Shown here: piece by piece, positions 19,172-31,845 of the stretch
Layout of the letters: every line of letters begins with the position of its first letter
How positions within the stretch are numbered: position 1 is the stretch's first letter
Assembly: GCA_036245525.1 (NCBI GenBank)
Contig: BTPG01000002.1
Coordinates: 165,921,042 to 165,985,041 of the forward strand
Direction: 5' to 3'
Length of the DNA stretch: 64,000 bases
From: Semisulcospira habei
Taxonomy: Eukaryota > Mollusca > Gastropoda > Semisulcospiridae
The notes under the pieces: model-generated
The model's database searches: none
Told to the model about the DNA's origin: nothing
The model's input: only the letters and a program-made list of their open reading frames with translations
Position numbers and translations under genes: made by a program

Positions 19172-22100
19172 CTATAGGGCTTGCCCACGTCGTCTGCAGG
19201 CATTTTCGTGGCTGCGGAGGCCAATCCGGGACAGGCAGGTTCGACCGCAGTGGCTGCAGGGGAAGGTCTGGTCAGGGTTCTGAGTTACGACAACTCTGTT
19301 TTTTCTTCTGAGCCGCTTGTCCTTAAGGTTAGCTCTGCGAGAGTCCTCAAAGGAGACGGCTGCCTTGTGAATGGTGGAGCGCCAGGTGTCACGGTCCGCA
19401 GCAAGCGAAGACCACTGGCGGTGGTCGATTTGGCAGGCACTAAGTGACTTCTTGAGACCGTCTTTGTATCTCTTCTTTGGTGCCCCTCTGCCTCGGTATC
19501 CAGTAGCGAGCTCGCCGAACAGAGTGATCTTGGGTAGGCGATGATCCTCCATCCTGGAGACGTGCCCCGCCCAGCGAAGCTGTGTCCGCAGCAGCAAAGC
19601 CTCGATGCTCACAGTTTCCGCCTGTTCAAGGACCTCGACGTTGGTGACATAGTCACTCCAGTGAATGCTGAGGATGGTACGCAGGCAGCGCTGGTGAAAG
19701 CGTTCGAGGAGTCGTAGTTGGCTGCGGTAGAGGGCCCAGGACTCGGAACCATACAGCAGGGTGGTGAGGACGACAGCTCTGTACACACTGATCTTGGTGC
19801 CTTATTTCAGCTGTTGATTGTGCCACACCCGCTTGAATAGTCGCCCGAAAGCACTGTTCGCTTTTGCCAGCCTGTTGTCCAGCTCCTTGTCCAGCTTGGC
19901 GTCTGACGTGATGATGCAGCCAAGGTAGGTAAACTGGTGTACAGACTTCAGTTCGGACTCGCCGATGGTGATGTGGGGAGGGCGATGCTCTTCCTTGGGT
20001 GCCGGCTGATGAAGGACCTCTGTCTTTTTCAGACTGACCTCTAGTCCAAAGAGCTTGGCAGCATCTGCGAAGCAGGACGTAATGCGCTGCAAGGCTCTCT
20101 CTGTGTGTGCAACGAGGGCAGCGTCATCAGCGAAGAGCAGCTCACGAATCAGTTGGTCTAAGGTTTTCGTGTGGGCCTGCAGTCGTCTGAGGTTGAACAG
20201 GCTGCCATCGAGACGATACCTGATGTACACTGCGTCGTCATCGTCGAGGTCCACTGTGGCCTGCTTCAACATCATGCTGAAGATGGTGAAGAGGGTCGGT
20301 GCCAGCACGCAGCCTTGCTTCACGCCGTTGCGAATGGGGAATGGTTCTGAGAGGTCACTGTTTAGTCTGACCTGGCCTTGCTGGTCCTCGTGGAGCTGGA
20401 CGATCATGTTGAGGAACTTTGGGGGACAACCTAGTCGCTCCAGGATCTGCCACATACCTTGCCTGCTCACAGTGTCAAACGCTTTTGTTAGGTCGACAAA
20501 CGTTACGTACAGCCCTTTGTTCTGCTCGCGGCACTTCTCCTGAAGCTGTCTCAGCACAAAGACCATGTCGGTGGTACTCCTGTTGGCTCTGAAGCCACAC
20601 TGGCCCTCTGGGAGGTGGTCTTCAGCGATGGCAGCGATTCAGGAGCAACCTTGCGAGAATTTTCCCGGCAATGGACAGCAGAGTAATTCCACGATAATTA
20701 GAGCAGGCAGACTTCTCTCCTTTGTTCTTGTACAGGGTGATGATGACTGCATCACGGAGATCCTTTGGTAGTGTTCCTTTTTCCCAGCAGCAGAGAAAGA
20801 GGTCGTGGAGCTTGTTGTGCAGTGCTGGGCCTCCATGTTTCCAGATCTCTGGCGGGATTCCGTCAATGCCTGCTGCTTTGCCACTCTTGAGCTGGTGGAT
20901 AGCTGTGAGGGTCTCTTCGGCGGTGGGCGGTTCGTCCAATTCAACCTTTAGTGGAAGGTGTGGGATTTGGAGGATGACTGTTTCTTGAACAGTGCGTTCA
21001 GCGCCGAAGAGGTCCTGAAAGTATTCCGACCAGCGGTTCAAGATGGAGGTATTATCTGTGAGGAGTGCCTGTCCATCAGCGCTTCGCAGGGGACTTTGTA
21101 CCAGGTGCCTAGGGCCATACACTGCTTTCAGTGCTTCGTAGAAGCCCCTGTAGTCACCGTTGTCAGCGCAGAGCTGGGTCCTCTGTGCGAGTCTGGACCA
21201 CCACTCGTTCTGGAGCTCTCTAAGCTTGAGCTGGAGACTGCTGCAGATGAGGCGGAAGGCAGACTTCTTCACAGGGCAGGAAGGCTGGGCTAGGTGGGCC
21301 TGGTGGGCGGCTCTTTTTTTTGCTAGAAGTTCCTGGATCTCTACGTCGTTTTCGTCAAACCAGTCTTTGTTCCTCTTTCTAGCAAAGCCCAAGACTTCCA
21401 CAGAGGATTTTACAATAGCAGTTTTCAGTTGTTCCCAGAGTGTTTCAGGGGAGGAGTCTGCTGGATCAACTGTGTCTTTGAGCATGCGCTGTAAATCGGC
21501 CTGAAGGGCAGCTTTCTTGTCGTCACGCTGAAGGCTGGCAACATCAAGCTTTTTCTTGTGGGGGCCCCCTTTCTTGGGTTTCAGCTTGAGGCGGAGCCTG
21601 AGTTTGCAGCGAACAAGGCGGTGGTCAGTGTGGCACTCTGCGCTGGGCATCACTCTGGTGAGGAGGACGTCACTGCGGTCCCTCTGACGCACTAGGACAT
21701 AGTCGATAAGGTGCCAGTGCTTGGAGCGAGGATGCATCCAGGTGGTCTTTCGACTGTCCTTTTGCTGGAAAGTAGTGTTGGTGATGACAAGTTGCTGCTC
21801 TGCACAGAGCTCCAACAGTAGGCGACCATTGTCATTGCAGTTCCCAACGCCATGCTTGCCGAGGACTCCTTTCCAGGCTTCAGAGTCTTGGCTCACTCTG
21901 GCGTTGAAGTCGCCAAGGATGATGACTTTGTCTGCAGGGGTGCTCTGCAGGAGGCTGCGCAGGTCAGAGTAGAACTTATCTTTTTCTGCAGGCTCTGCCA
22001 GGAGGGTTGGGGAGTACACACTGAGAAGGGTGACGTATTGCTGGTGTCTCAGTGGGAGGCGCATGGACATGATGCGGTCGGAGTGACCCGTTGGTAGGTT

Positions 22101-22385
22101 TTCCAACTTAGTCGCAATGGGGGTCTTCACCATGAAGCCCACGCCTGAGAGCCGTCTTTCTGATGCAGGCCTGCCTGACCAGTAGAGGGTGTAGCCAGCG
22201 CCAAGTTCTTGGAGGCTGCCTTCCTCCGGAAGGCGTACTTCGCTGAGAGCGGCGATGTCGATGTTTAACCTCCGCAATTCATGGGCAATGAGGGCGGAGC
22301 GACGTTCAGGGCGTCCGCTGTCTGCTGTGTCGAGCATGGTTCGGATGTTCCAGCATGCTACGTTGAGTCCGGTCGTGGTCGTCAT
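19172..22385 (-). pseudogene. LINE-A endonuclease-RT, two breaks
   Basis: Same protein as 9162-12389. The frame runs 22385-20622 (587 codons, EN through the start of the RT), is shifted near 20640 by a deletion of about 8 bp, resumes 20566-19802 (with FADDAALV), hits an in-frame TAA at about 19800 where the intact copy has a Thr codon, then continues 19786-19172 through the zinc finger. Two single-residue deletions are also visible (in STPADKV and TIFSMM). Few lesions, so the insertion is young but this protein is inactive. Confidence 0.88.
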
Positions 22386-23060
22386 GAGAGTGGATCCATT
22401 GTTTTTTCTTGTTTTCTGACCGCATGAGAAGATGCCCGTTGACCGCGGCTAGCCAACTGGGGTTACGAGGGGATGAGCTTTGGTTAGGCCACCTTTTCTA
22501 GGCCCCTCTCCGTGTGGAGCAAGCAGTGCTGTCCCTAGAGAAGGCTGCTTGGTCGTTCAGGGTGTGCCGAGTGACGTCATCCCCAGGTCAACATCAGGCG
22601 ACCAATATCCTGAACCGCCTGCATGCAGGTTTGAGACTGCGGCTTCCAGTGACATCTTTCACCTGCCGTTTTGCCCCTTGCCCATCGCTACAGGACTTGG
22701 AATGTTCAGTGTCATAGTCCGTGGGCGTTTCCTAAAGCCTGCGCGGTGGAGCTTTTTGGTGGAGTGCAGTGTGCGCAGTACTGGCCCCACCCTTTAAACC
22801 CTTGGTTCGTTTGCCATGGCCTAGCAAGCTGGGACGGTGGCATCGAGGTCCTCGGGTCGTAGGTTTTATATCAGACTGTCCTTGTCTTAGTCTCTGGCTC
22901 AAAAGCCTTCCCCGGAGACACGGGGGCTTTGATGTCAGGGGTTTCCTCCCTTAGCCTTTCCGCAGCCAAGCGGCCAGGCCTGCAAGGCAGCAGGGGACTC
23001 GTGGGGGCCGGGGTCGTCTATGTCCCGGGCAGATGTGAACATCTGCCCACTGCCCAGACG
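22386..23060 (-). promoter_or_regulatory. LINE-A 5' untranslated region
   Basis: Matches 8488-9161 closely across its length. No shared ORF, so the element has no ORF1. Confidence 0.55.
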
Positions 23061-23089
23061 GTGACACCAGAGGAGAAAAATCCAACGCC

Positions 23090-23161
23090 GGAACCCGGTA
23101 TCGAACCTCGCACCTTTGGCATTGGAGGCAGACGCCTTAACCACTGCGCCACTTCCCCGCC
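23090..23161 (-). promoter_or_regulatory. tRNA-like head with Pol III boxes A and B
   Basis: Minus strand begins GGCGGGGAAG, then box A TGGCGCAGTGG and, about 38 bases later, box B GGTTCGATACC. Spacing and sequence fit a tRNA-derived RNA polymerase III promoter. The acceptor stem does not close, so this is not a working tRNA gene. It abuts the target duplication and is followed without a break by LINE-A sequence. Confidence 0.75.
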
Positions 23162-23171
23162 TAAATGCATA

Positions 23172-23460
23172 CACAGTAACATGATAATCATACTTTGAAT
23201 AAAATAACAATTTTTATTTACACAAATAAATATGATGTTTATAAAAATCGGACCACCCGAACCGGCCCTTACCTACATTTTTGCGCCCTTGCCGTGTGTC
23301 AAACAATCCAAAGCTCGTCGAAATGAAGGAAAAACTTAATTAATTCCCACGCGCATATGCACAAAGAAACTGTTCGGCATACTCTGTGTGAATTCATGAA
23401 CACACAAGAACGTGTTTTCATGAGAGAAAGTAAAAGAAAACGGACTACATAGTCATAGAA
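23172..23460. other. Non-coding, nothing recognised
   Basis: AT-rich flank of LINE-A copy 3; no feature supported. Confidence 0.4.
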
Positions 23461-23735
23461 CCAGTCCGCAGCGGCATCCTCATACGTAGGATCAGAATCA
23501 ACATCAATGGCCCAACAAGACTCAAATTTAATGCAGCCTTGGGTGCTGATGAGGATGTACAGACGGAAGGGATTTTGAATTGTGCTGCAACGCGAAGATG
23601 GGGACCACGCATGAAGTATCAGTTTACATTTGCTCTAAAGAGAGGCGGCAAGTGTTATCTATCACCGCTGACAGCTGGCATCCTCCCTTCCTAATTTTTA
23701 GGATGCACTTTGTTCATTGAGGACTAACTGGTAAG
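23461..23735 (+). repeat. MITE-like repeat, family M1
   Basis: Runs from a GTCCGCAGCGGCATCCTCATA block to TTTGTTCATTGAGGACTAAC and is matched on the opposite strand by 37300-37610 over nearly its whole length. Confidence 0.55.
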
Positions 23736-26220
23736 ATGTCTCTGTTAATATCGCCGGCTGGCAGCACAGAGCTGAGCGCAATCTGTTACGGCTGTGCAAC
23801 TATAGTCTCGTTATTCTCGTCACTTACTCGAGCACGCTATGTGTGTACACGCTCAGCGTTGACCGTGTACCGAACGGGATACATTTTACTGAATGACGCC
23901 GGTCTTTTACAGCATGTTGTTTAAGCTGTACAGAACGTATGTTGTATTTAAGACATACACTTAAAAGGTAAGAAAATAAACTTTCTGTAGACACTAGACA
24001 TGTTTAGGAAAATGAAGATGATCAATGCATGCAACGGACTAGAACTAGTAGAAGACGGGCAACCGGCTAAAATGTATCAGTATCAAGACAGTTTAACTGA
24101 TAGCTTTAACTAGGTCACCTCGCCCTAAGCTAGCGCGGCACTCCCTACTGAACTAAATGTGTAGAAGAACTGGGGCAGCCGTGACGAATATTATGGACTA
24201 ACTGTCTTTTCTCTTCCTCCGGCAGTCATCCAACGAGAACTGAATAACCACTCAAGCACGAAATTCCCGTGCAGCTTACCGGCTTTTCACCACCACCGCA
24301 CACTAATCGCCCATTAGGATCGCTAATGTTGGGGTACAGCAGCATTACATTTAATGAATCATCAGGCTGCTAAAATGGGTCATGCATTCCGTTAAATGGA
24401 AGATTTGTGACCATTAACCAAAATGGCTCATTACCATGGATAATGGCGTGACATGCATGCGGGCCACCCGCGCACAAATGATCATCGCCAGGCCAATGCC
24501 GGTGGGTCACAGTTGGCCCACGTAGGGCCAACTTTGGCCTGGTGTTGATCTTTCGTTCGAGTCAGTCACTTTAAAAAAAAAAATTTCGTTTTTTTTTTCT
24601 TTTCCGGCTGGTCGAGTAACGACAATGTGACTTGATACTAATACCCGCAATGATCCTATGCAGGATCATTGCTCATACTCACTGTACGTTGTAATGACTG
24701 GCCATTCTGCTCAATCCCTTAGAAGTCCTGATTACACGCCCTGTACAGGGATTTTGACTGCTTGACTCGAGGTGTGCCTTGCCCCAGCGTGTGCCCAAAT
24801 GTTCTTCCGGGTCTCGAATTAATCACGTGACCAATGGAACACCTTGGGGCCACGGACCACAGTGCTGTTTCCGTACTGTCCAGTCTCTTATAGCCTTAGT
24901 CAGTCCCAGTCATCCCCTAATTTTTCAATTCCCTAAAAAACACTACCGCCCACCAGCTGCACATTTGCATTGCACAAAATACCCCCCCAAAACAGCACAT
25001 GACCCGTCTTATTTCTTGGCTATGAAACTGGTTCCTTACCAACCCCACACCCAAGCACAGCTGAAATCAGCGTGCCCCTCAAATCACTACGTCAAAGGCA
25101 ACACAACATAGGCCCACAAATGTCCACTGGATAAGCTCAGGATGGTATGAATCAAAGCACCAAACATGTCTCCTCTCAGCTAACCACAAATTTCCAGCAA
25201 ATTCCAACATTCAGCCCAACTGCCAATTTTCAAACAAGGCAAAAATTATTTTTAAAAACACGGGGAATTTTCAAACAAGGCAAAAATTATTTTTAAAAAC
25301 ACGGGGCCTTGCACTGCCTGAACTTCCCAATTTAAATGTATACCGTGACCTGTTGGGGTGTCCGATGTGCAGACTTACAATGGCCGACAGCGAAACGAGC
25401 CTGAAAGTCTGGAAACTGATAATACTAAAAATAATGAAATCTAGTTGTGTTTTGTTATTAATTCATCGAAACACTGAAAGGTATTTTTAAAATTCATTCT
25501 GATTACTTGTGTTTTTCCGATTCCCTTCTGTTTTTTTTTAACGACTTCTTCTTCTATCAATTCTCATTTGGTAGGGTTTTTTTTTCCAACTCGCTCCGAA
25601 TGCAAATAATTTGACTTTGGAAGAAAACATTTTACATTGTGATTAGGTTTGTCTTCTGTTTCCAAAGATGTCATTAGTGTTGTTCTTAGTGAACTTAGTC
25701 ATTAACACCAGTGTGTCGAAGACAGCGAGTGTCGACGTGTTTTTCATCGCGTGGCGCATTTGTTGTGGGGCATGTAGCGTACGCGCAATTTACGTTTTGC
25801 TTGTGTACAGAGTTGTTGAGTGCCCACTATAGCCGCTAGATGTTGAAGTTTTTGCGTATGCGAGGTGAATATTTATGCAAAGTGAATTCGTCGTGGAGTA
25901 TGCAAAAGGTTAGCTTGTTTATTTCGAAATCTACATGTTCTCTGAGCTGCTCCTCTCGCCGCCCATTTGAAATGTTTCAACTCTTTGTGATCCATATTTC
26001 TCTACTGACCCACCCACCACCCATATAGTGCACACCAAATATACATTCGGGCAGCATGAGAGACGCTAAAGTCCGGCAGCTTTACCTAGGCGTACACAGG
26101 AAGTTGTCCTGTAGCAGACGATACAGAAAAATAACCAGCCGGAACATTTGAGCGCCATACTGCCTGCATCTGTATTCCGTAACAGCAGTTGTCACGGCCC
26201 TATGTCACAGGTTTACATGG
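23736..26220. other. Non-coding with small repeats
   Basis: No gene supported. It contains a 10-bp-arm hairpin GCAATGATCC-TATGCA-GGATCATTGC at about 24648-24673 and the 41-bp tandem pair at about 25221-25307. Confidence 0.4.
25221..25307 (+). repeat. Tandem duplication, ~41 bp x 2
   Basis: TTTTCAAACAAGGCAAAAAT and TATTTTTAAAAACACGGGG appear twice head to tail without mismatch. Confidence 0.85.
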
Positions 26221-26223
26221 AGT

Positions 26224-26730
26224 GTGGCTGTCAAATGTATCATCCAGTTATTTGTCTGTATCATCTGCTATAGAATAAGTTTGTGTGTAGGCCTATGTAA
26301 AGCTGATCCAGGTTCGCGTGTGACTGCAGTGTATCATGTTCTGTGTGCACTGGCCGATATGCCTTATATGCCCAGAGCTGACTGTGTTCAAACTGCACAA
26401 ACTCTGAGCGGTTTGACCAACTTGCCAGGGATATGGAAAGTTTTTCAAAGACATCTTGAGGACAGAACAACAAGACTGAACCATAGCTGTAACCCATCTG
26501 TGCATTCAGCCAGCACATGGTGTTACACCTCAAGCTGTGGCACGCCCCAGCTCGTGTACAAATGGTCTTTCAAGTCCCTTTTTTATGACTCCTGTCAATG
26601 TTCATTTGGTAAACTTTGCTTGTGTTATGTGTACAGACCAGAATGGCACAGAGAGCAATGCTGCCTGCAAGTCTTTTTTGGTGTATCTTTAAAATCTTGC
26701 TTCCCAGACAGAGGGGTTATTAGCTTCTAA
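26224..26730 (+). CDS. Hypothetical ORF, unidentified
   Basis: 168 codons, Cys-rich, with a hydrophobic start. The stretch RVTAVYHVLCALADMPYMP resembles the alpha-helical part after SWIM-type zinc fingers in some transposon proteins, but the required Cys/His are absent. A possible acceptor-led exon, GEEPLADTRPFIETLWAQLD, follows at about 26820. Could be a decayed transposon gene or chance. Confidence 0.25.
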   Translation: MAVKCIIQLFVCIICYRISLCVGLCKADPGSRVTAVYHVLCALADMPYMPRADCVQTAQTLSGLTNLPGIWKVFQRHLEDRTTRLNHSCNPSVHSASTWCYTSSCGTPQLVYKWSFKSLFYDSCQCSFGKLCLCYVYRPEWHREQCCLQVFFGVSLKSCFPDRGVISF

Positions 26731-27299
26731 TTAATTACACAGTAAAGATATTGTAAAAGGTTAAGCATATTAATTATTACTGTGGATTTTTGCAACTAAA
26801 TTTTATTTTATCTTGTGCAGGGCGAGGAACCACTTGCGGACACTCGCCCATTCATCGAGACCTTGTGGGCACAACTGGACAGTGCAGCCAGTTCCATAAA
26901 TGAACATTTCATTTGTGAATAGTTTTAACTTTTAAAAATTGTAACCTTTACTGAGACCTCCACACCGTGATGTCAGCACAACACATCATCTGTATGATAT
27001 GTTGCTCTGGGTTTAAAATGTGTTTTTTGACCAAATAATTGTATGTCATTTTGCGTCAGTTCTTCTCTGACTCCGTTATCACACTAAAAGACAGCTGATG
27101 TCTGTATTTGTTTTTTAAAAAAAATTTGACAGGGACCAGAGTGACAGGATGCATACCTGGGTGGGACCGGTCTTGCTTTCTTACCACTGCACGGCAAATG
27201 TGTAGCAAGTGAGCGGTAGTGTTATTTAGGGGATGACTGTGACAGGCTACTAAGGCGTTTTAACAGATGAGACTGTAGGGGAGGCTTATTGTTATTAAA

Positions 27300-27720
27300 G
27301 AGGCTTAAGTACTGCTAGTGGTAAGTATGCAGGTACATCTACTTTACCTCGTTGCAGAGTAACCTGCACAACTTGCTCGGTTTTGGAGACGTTGACCTGA
27401 AAGTTATATGTATAGTATAGTTTATTTTTAGTTATTAGTTTATGTTGTGGTGATACCCTCCATGACTTTACACATGTAATTATTTTAGTCTAGCCTATTG
27501 TTTATTATGTATACTAGTGGGTTTAGGTTGTTTGTGTGTATATTGTATGTGGAAGGGTATGGGGGGAGGAGGGGGAAGGGTGTTGCGATTGACGTGAACA
27601 TGTAACTTTTATTACTTTTATTCTTGTTTTTTTGTGTGTATACCGCTGCGCCCAAATTTTCCCTCGGGATATAAAGTATAATTTTTATTGTATTGTATTA
27701 ATATAGTTGGAGAGTACATG
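27300..27720 (+). mobile_element. Probable LINE 3' end
   Basis: AT-rich sequence ending CCCTCGGGATATAAAGTATA followed by TTTTTATTGTATTGTATT. A near-AATAAA signal followed by short pentamer repeats fits a CR1/Rex1-type LINE 3' end. No coding part remains. Confidence 0.4.
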
Positions 27721-29129
27721 TATATAAATTATATAACTGGTGTTACCATGTCAAGCAGGAGTGTTCAGTCAATCAGTGTACTTCTTCTGAAGCCAGTAGA
27801 CGCTCAACCACAGTGGCAGGAGGAGGATGTCACACTGCCCAGCTCTTGAACGTTCAGCATGATTTGCCAATGCAACGGTGAGTTCTTGAAGAGAGCACAG
27901 TGCAAATACGTCATTGGTTTAAAAAACATCAGTTGTCATGATGTAATTTTAGTTTTCATGTACTTGTATATTTCATGAGATATTAACAGAGCTGCCTACC
28001 CCTACGATTTTCCCGTAGTTTCTACGAAAATTGACCACAAACTACGGAACTGCGGTTGCTTGTCAAAAATTACGATTTTGGGCTGGTCGAAAATACGATT
28101 TTGTTCAAGTGAGCACATTGTACTGCAAGTCCATCTGGAGACATAGTCGCGCGTATAGTATTCTCCCCGCGCATGCGCTCACTGCTACTAGGGGTTCTCC
28201 TGGCGACCATTTTGTGCCGTACGGTCTCGCGTTGATTAAACATGGCTACGAAAGAGAGCAAGCGTATGCACGAAACCGACGAAAGTGATGAAGAAAGCGG
28301 AATTTTGTTTTCGAGGAAAAAGAAGAAAGTTATTGCTACTTCAGTGCAGACCTTTTGTTCGAAATATGCAGAAAGGTATCCTTTGATTCACAAGAGCGAG
28401 AAAGACCCACAGTTTGCCTTTTGCATTGCATGCAGATGCGATTTTTCTATAGCCCATGGCGGTATTGATGACTGCAGGAGGCATGTCAAGGCACAAAAAC
28501 ATGTTAATGCATCAAAGGCGAAGAGTGCTAATGCCATCACAAACTTCTTTGCTCAGAAGAAGGTGACTGGGCCGTCAGTTGAAGAGGTTACTCGCGCTGA
28601 AACCATGATGGTTGAACTAATTGCAGAATTCAACCTGCCGCTCGCCGCAGCTGATCGTTTCAGTGAAGCTTTCAAGTTGATGTTCAAGGACTCAAAAATA
28701 GCAGCTTACTTCGCTTGTGGACGGAGCAAAGCAACTGCTATTGTAAAGAAAATAGGGAAAACTTCAAAGAGGAACTTGTGAACAGGATGAAGAAGGGACC
28801 GTTTACAATTTCCACCGATGGAAGTAAGGATGCAAACGAGAAGATGTTCCCATTGGTGGTGCGGACATTAAACCTCAACACTGGCTTGGTGCAGTCAGAG
28901 CTGTTGTCACTTCAATTCCTGTCTGATCGTGCCACAGGTAAGTGTTGCACACAATAATTAAGAAATGTAAATGTGTATACACTTGTGTGCTATGGATTAA
29001 TTAAGAAATGTGTACCACTATACGTAATTGTGTATGTGCGACTGTGTGAGATGGGTTGATAGTAATAAACAAAAAAAGAATGAATTAGAAATGTAAATTT
29101 GTGTGTGCGCTTGTGTGAGATGGGTTTGC

Positions 29130-29285
29130 TGTCAGGTCATCTCCAACTATTTTTCTGTCAACATTATTGTCTCATGCGAAGCGAAAGTGAGTCAATGTAT
29201 TGGGCCAGTGGTCGTCCCTGGGAAACTTTAACGTTGGCATTCTTGTTTTCTAGTTCGGTTCTACATTTTTGGTCATTTTGCTTGC
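29130..29285 (+). repeat. Repeat family R3 fragment in intron
   Basis: CATGCGAAGCGAAAGTGAGTC, GTCGTCC and AACTTTAACGTTGGCATT recur at about 34090-34190. Non-coding. Confidence 0.45.
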
Positions 29286-29597
29286 AGGTGAAAACATTTT
29301 CAAGCTTATTGAAGATGAGCTGGAGGCTTCTGCCATTCCATGGACGAATTGTATTGCCCTGGGCTGTGACAATGCTAACGTCATGGTTGGGGAAGGGGGT
29401 GAACGGATTCATGAGGCAGAAGCATCCAAACATTTTCCTGTCTGGCTGTGTGTGTCATCTGATACACATCACAGCTCATAATGGTAATCACTTTCAACTT
29501 TAAAAAAAAAGACACATTGATTGATCTTGTCTCCAGACTTTGCATAATGTTTGTGTGCTTTGTACATATGTTTGTGCTGTCTACTCTCGATTGAAAG

Positions 29598-29762
29598 GTG
29601 GGGAGCTGGGTGGCTCGGTGGTGAAAGTGTTCGCCTCTCGACCGAAAGGTGCCGGGTTCGAATCCAGCTTGGGTCAAAATTTGTTCAGACCTTTTTTCGG
29701 TGCCCCATCTTTGAAATCACCTTTGTGGTGGACAAAAGACGTTAAGCCCTAATAATATTTTT
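29598..29762 (+). mobile_element. tRNA-derived SINE
   Basis: 165 bp with box A TGGCTCGGTGG and box B GGTTCGAATCC, the latter a perfect Pol III consensus. The 3' part ends AAAGACGTTAAGCCC, a tail type common in invertebrate SINEs. Flanked by TCGATTGAAAG (29587-29597) and TCGATCGAAAG (29763-29773), a duplication with one mismatch. Lies in intron 2 of the transposase gene. Confidence 0.82.
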
Positions 29763-29782
29763 TCGATCGAAAGATCCTAATT

Positions 29783-29885
29783 TCAAATTCAACTGTGATA
29801 ATAATTTGTTCAGACCCTGTTTTATTAGTGACCCATCTTCAAAATTACCTTCATGTTGGACAAAAAGCAATAAGCCGTACATGTT
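29783..29885 (+). mobile_element. Second SINE tail, tRNA head missing
   Basis: AATTTGTTCAGACC ... GTTGGACAAAAAGCAATAAG follows the 3' half of the preceding SINE with several changes. It is a truncated or rearranged relative directly beside it. Confidence 0.6.
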
Positions 29886-31845
29886 TGTTTTCTTCTCTAA
29901 TTGTGATTGATTTTTTTCTTCTCTCTCAGTGTCTTTATTTCAAATGTATTTATTTTGCAGCATCTTCGCAGCTGTCCCTGAAAGTGGATGAGCTTCTTGT
30001 AGATGTATATTATTATCTCGACAAGAGCTCAACCAGACTGTTGGACCTGAAGACAATTCAGCTCCATTATGAGGTCAAGGGGAAGAAAATTCTGAAGCAC
30101 GTCTCCACCAGATGGCTCAGCCTCAGAGTCTGCCTGCCCTGTTTGCTTGAGAACTGGGAGGCGCTGAAGGAATTCTTCAAGAAAGAGAAGCTAGCCCGCG
30201 CTGAGAGATCAAGCAGACAAGCAGATCGCCTGGACCGCCTGTGTACCATTTTCAGGTCACCTACCTCCAAGTTGTACTGTATGTTCCTGAAGAATGCCCT
30301 TGAGGTGTTTGACACACCAAACGTAGCCCTTCAGTGCGACCAGCCAATGGTGCACATCTTAAGAAGAACAATGTTCAAGTTGCAGCACCACCTGTTTGAG
30401 CGCTATCTGAGGCCAGTCGCACTGGCAAACAAGCATGGGGAACTGCTCAAGGAGGTACAGTTCAGGGAAGCGTACCACCACAAAGCTGATGATGACCTGA
30501 TCATTGGAGATGATGTGAGAAGTTTCATTGCAGCCAGTGAGCAGAACTGCCTTCGTCCAGAACGATTGAAGGAGTTTTACTCAGATGTGAAGCAGTTCTT
30601 CATCACAACCTCGGCCTACATTGGGAAGAGACTGCCAGTGGATGATGTCCTCCTTAGACATGCGGAGGTGACGGATCCTGCTGTCATGCAAAAGGACATG
30701 CAGAGGCAAGCAAATGCAAAATCCAGAGTTCCAGACGACCGACATCTGGCCAGTGTGAAATACTTTATCACCAAATTTCCAGTACTGATACCTCCTGGAG
30801 CCAGTGCAGAGGCAGTGAAGCTGGATTTTACCAGGTTCCAAGCTCACATTCTTGAAGAGGCAGATGTTGAGCTCAAGGAAGAAAGAGTCGATGAGTTCTG
30901 GAATGGGGTCAAAGACGTGACTGATGAAACTGGTGGCAGAAAATTCCAGCATCTGCCAGAGTTCATGCAAGGAATTCTGACCATCCCTCACTCCAGTTCA
31001 CACTGCGAACGGATCTTCAGCTGTGTCAGGAAAATCAGGACTGACACCAGAGCAAGCATTGGACAAGAGACTCTACAAGCTCTCCTTGTGGTAAAGTCCA
31101 AGCCAGGCAAACCATGTCAGAGAGTGATGGGGTTCACAAGTCAAGAGCTTGCAGAACTGAAATCCTGCTACAAGGAAACTGAGAAAGAAAAAGAAATGAG
31201 TAACACATGCTGTTGGTGACTAACTTTCAGTGATGCTGAAGTGATTAACATAATTCGTGAAAGTGTAATAAGTGTTGGAAGGGTTAGGGCTCTTTTTTAA
31301 GGAACAATATTAGTATTTTGATTATTCATAATCATAACAGTATCTCAGCCCTGAAAGTCTAAAATTTTGCCCACCAGCCTTTGGTTAGTGACTTCCAAGT
31401 TTTACTAGTCAAACTGAAAATGTTACTAGCCAAAACTGAAAATTTTACTACTGAAAATAGCCCCCCCCAACTCAACAATATAATGTACCACAAGTGTTCG
31501 ACGCCCAATGTTAGAGAGTGTTTTCTGCCCAGAGGCATTGAAAACAAATATTTGAACAGACAATCATAACCAGGTTAATGTTTATGTCCTGACTTCAGGC
31601 TTTTGATAGTATCAAGTAGAGAAATAACTGACAAAGTCCCCATGTGAACTGTGGTGGGATTTTTTATTTATTTATTTTTTGTAAGTAGAGCTGGGCTTCT
31701 GTTTGCATAACAGGTTAAAGGGTCTGTAGCCCCCCCAGGTATAAATTTTAGAGGGTACACAGAGCCCCATCCTAGCATTATAGAGGGTCCGCAGATTTAT
31801 TTAAGAAAAACTGCATCATCTGTATGTTCCTTAAAATAAATTATC

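Larger units (their letters stand above)
19140..23161 (-). mobile_element. LINE-A copy 3, full length with tRNA-like 5' head
   Basis: 4022 bp bounded by a 10-bp direct repeat TAAATGCATA (19130-19139 and 23162-23171). Reading on the minus strand it has a tRNA-like head, the 5' UTR, the coding region and the short 3' UTR with hairpin. The exact match of element ends to the duplications shows one retrotransposition event that included the tRNA-like head. Confidence 0.88.
28242..31219 (+). pseudogene. hAT transposase gene, three exons, two frameshifts
   Basis: Exon 1 (28242-28937) has a Lys-rich basic start and a BED/TTF-like finger (FCIACRCDF...CRRHVKAQKH), and ends ACAG|GTAAGTG. Exon 2 (29288-29483) follows TTTTGCTTGCAG, carries ALGCDNANVMVG and CVCHLIHITA, and ends AATG|GTAATC. 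Exon 3 (29961-31219) follows TATTTTGCAG and holds ILKHVSTRWLSL and the hATC dimerisation block IPHSSSHCERIFSCVRKIRT. The three acidic residues expected of a hAT DDE nuclease can be placed: STDGS, CDNAN, HCERIF. Phases match at both introns. One base is missing near 28756 and one extra near 29395, so the protein is broken. Confidence 0.85.

Noticed and set aside
23090..23161. A functional tRNA gene
   Set aside because: Boxes A and B are present, but the acceptor stem does not pair.
26224..26730. SWIM-zinc-finger transposon protein
   Set aside because: The helical segment looks similar, but the zinc-binding Cys and His are missing.
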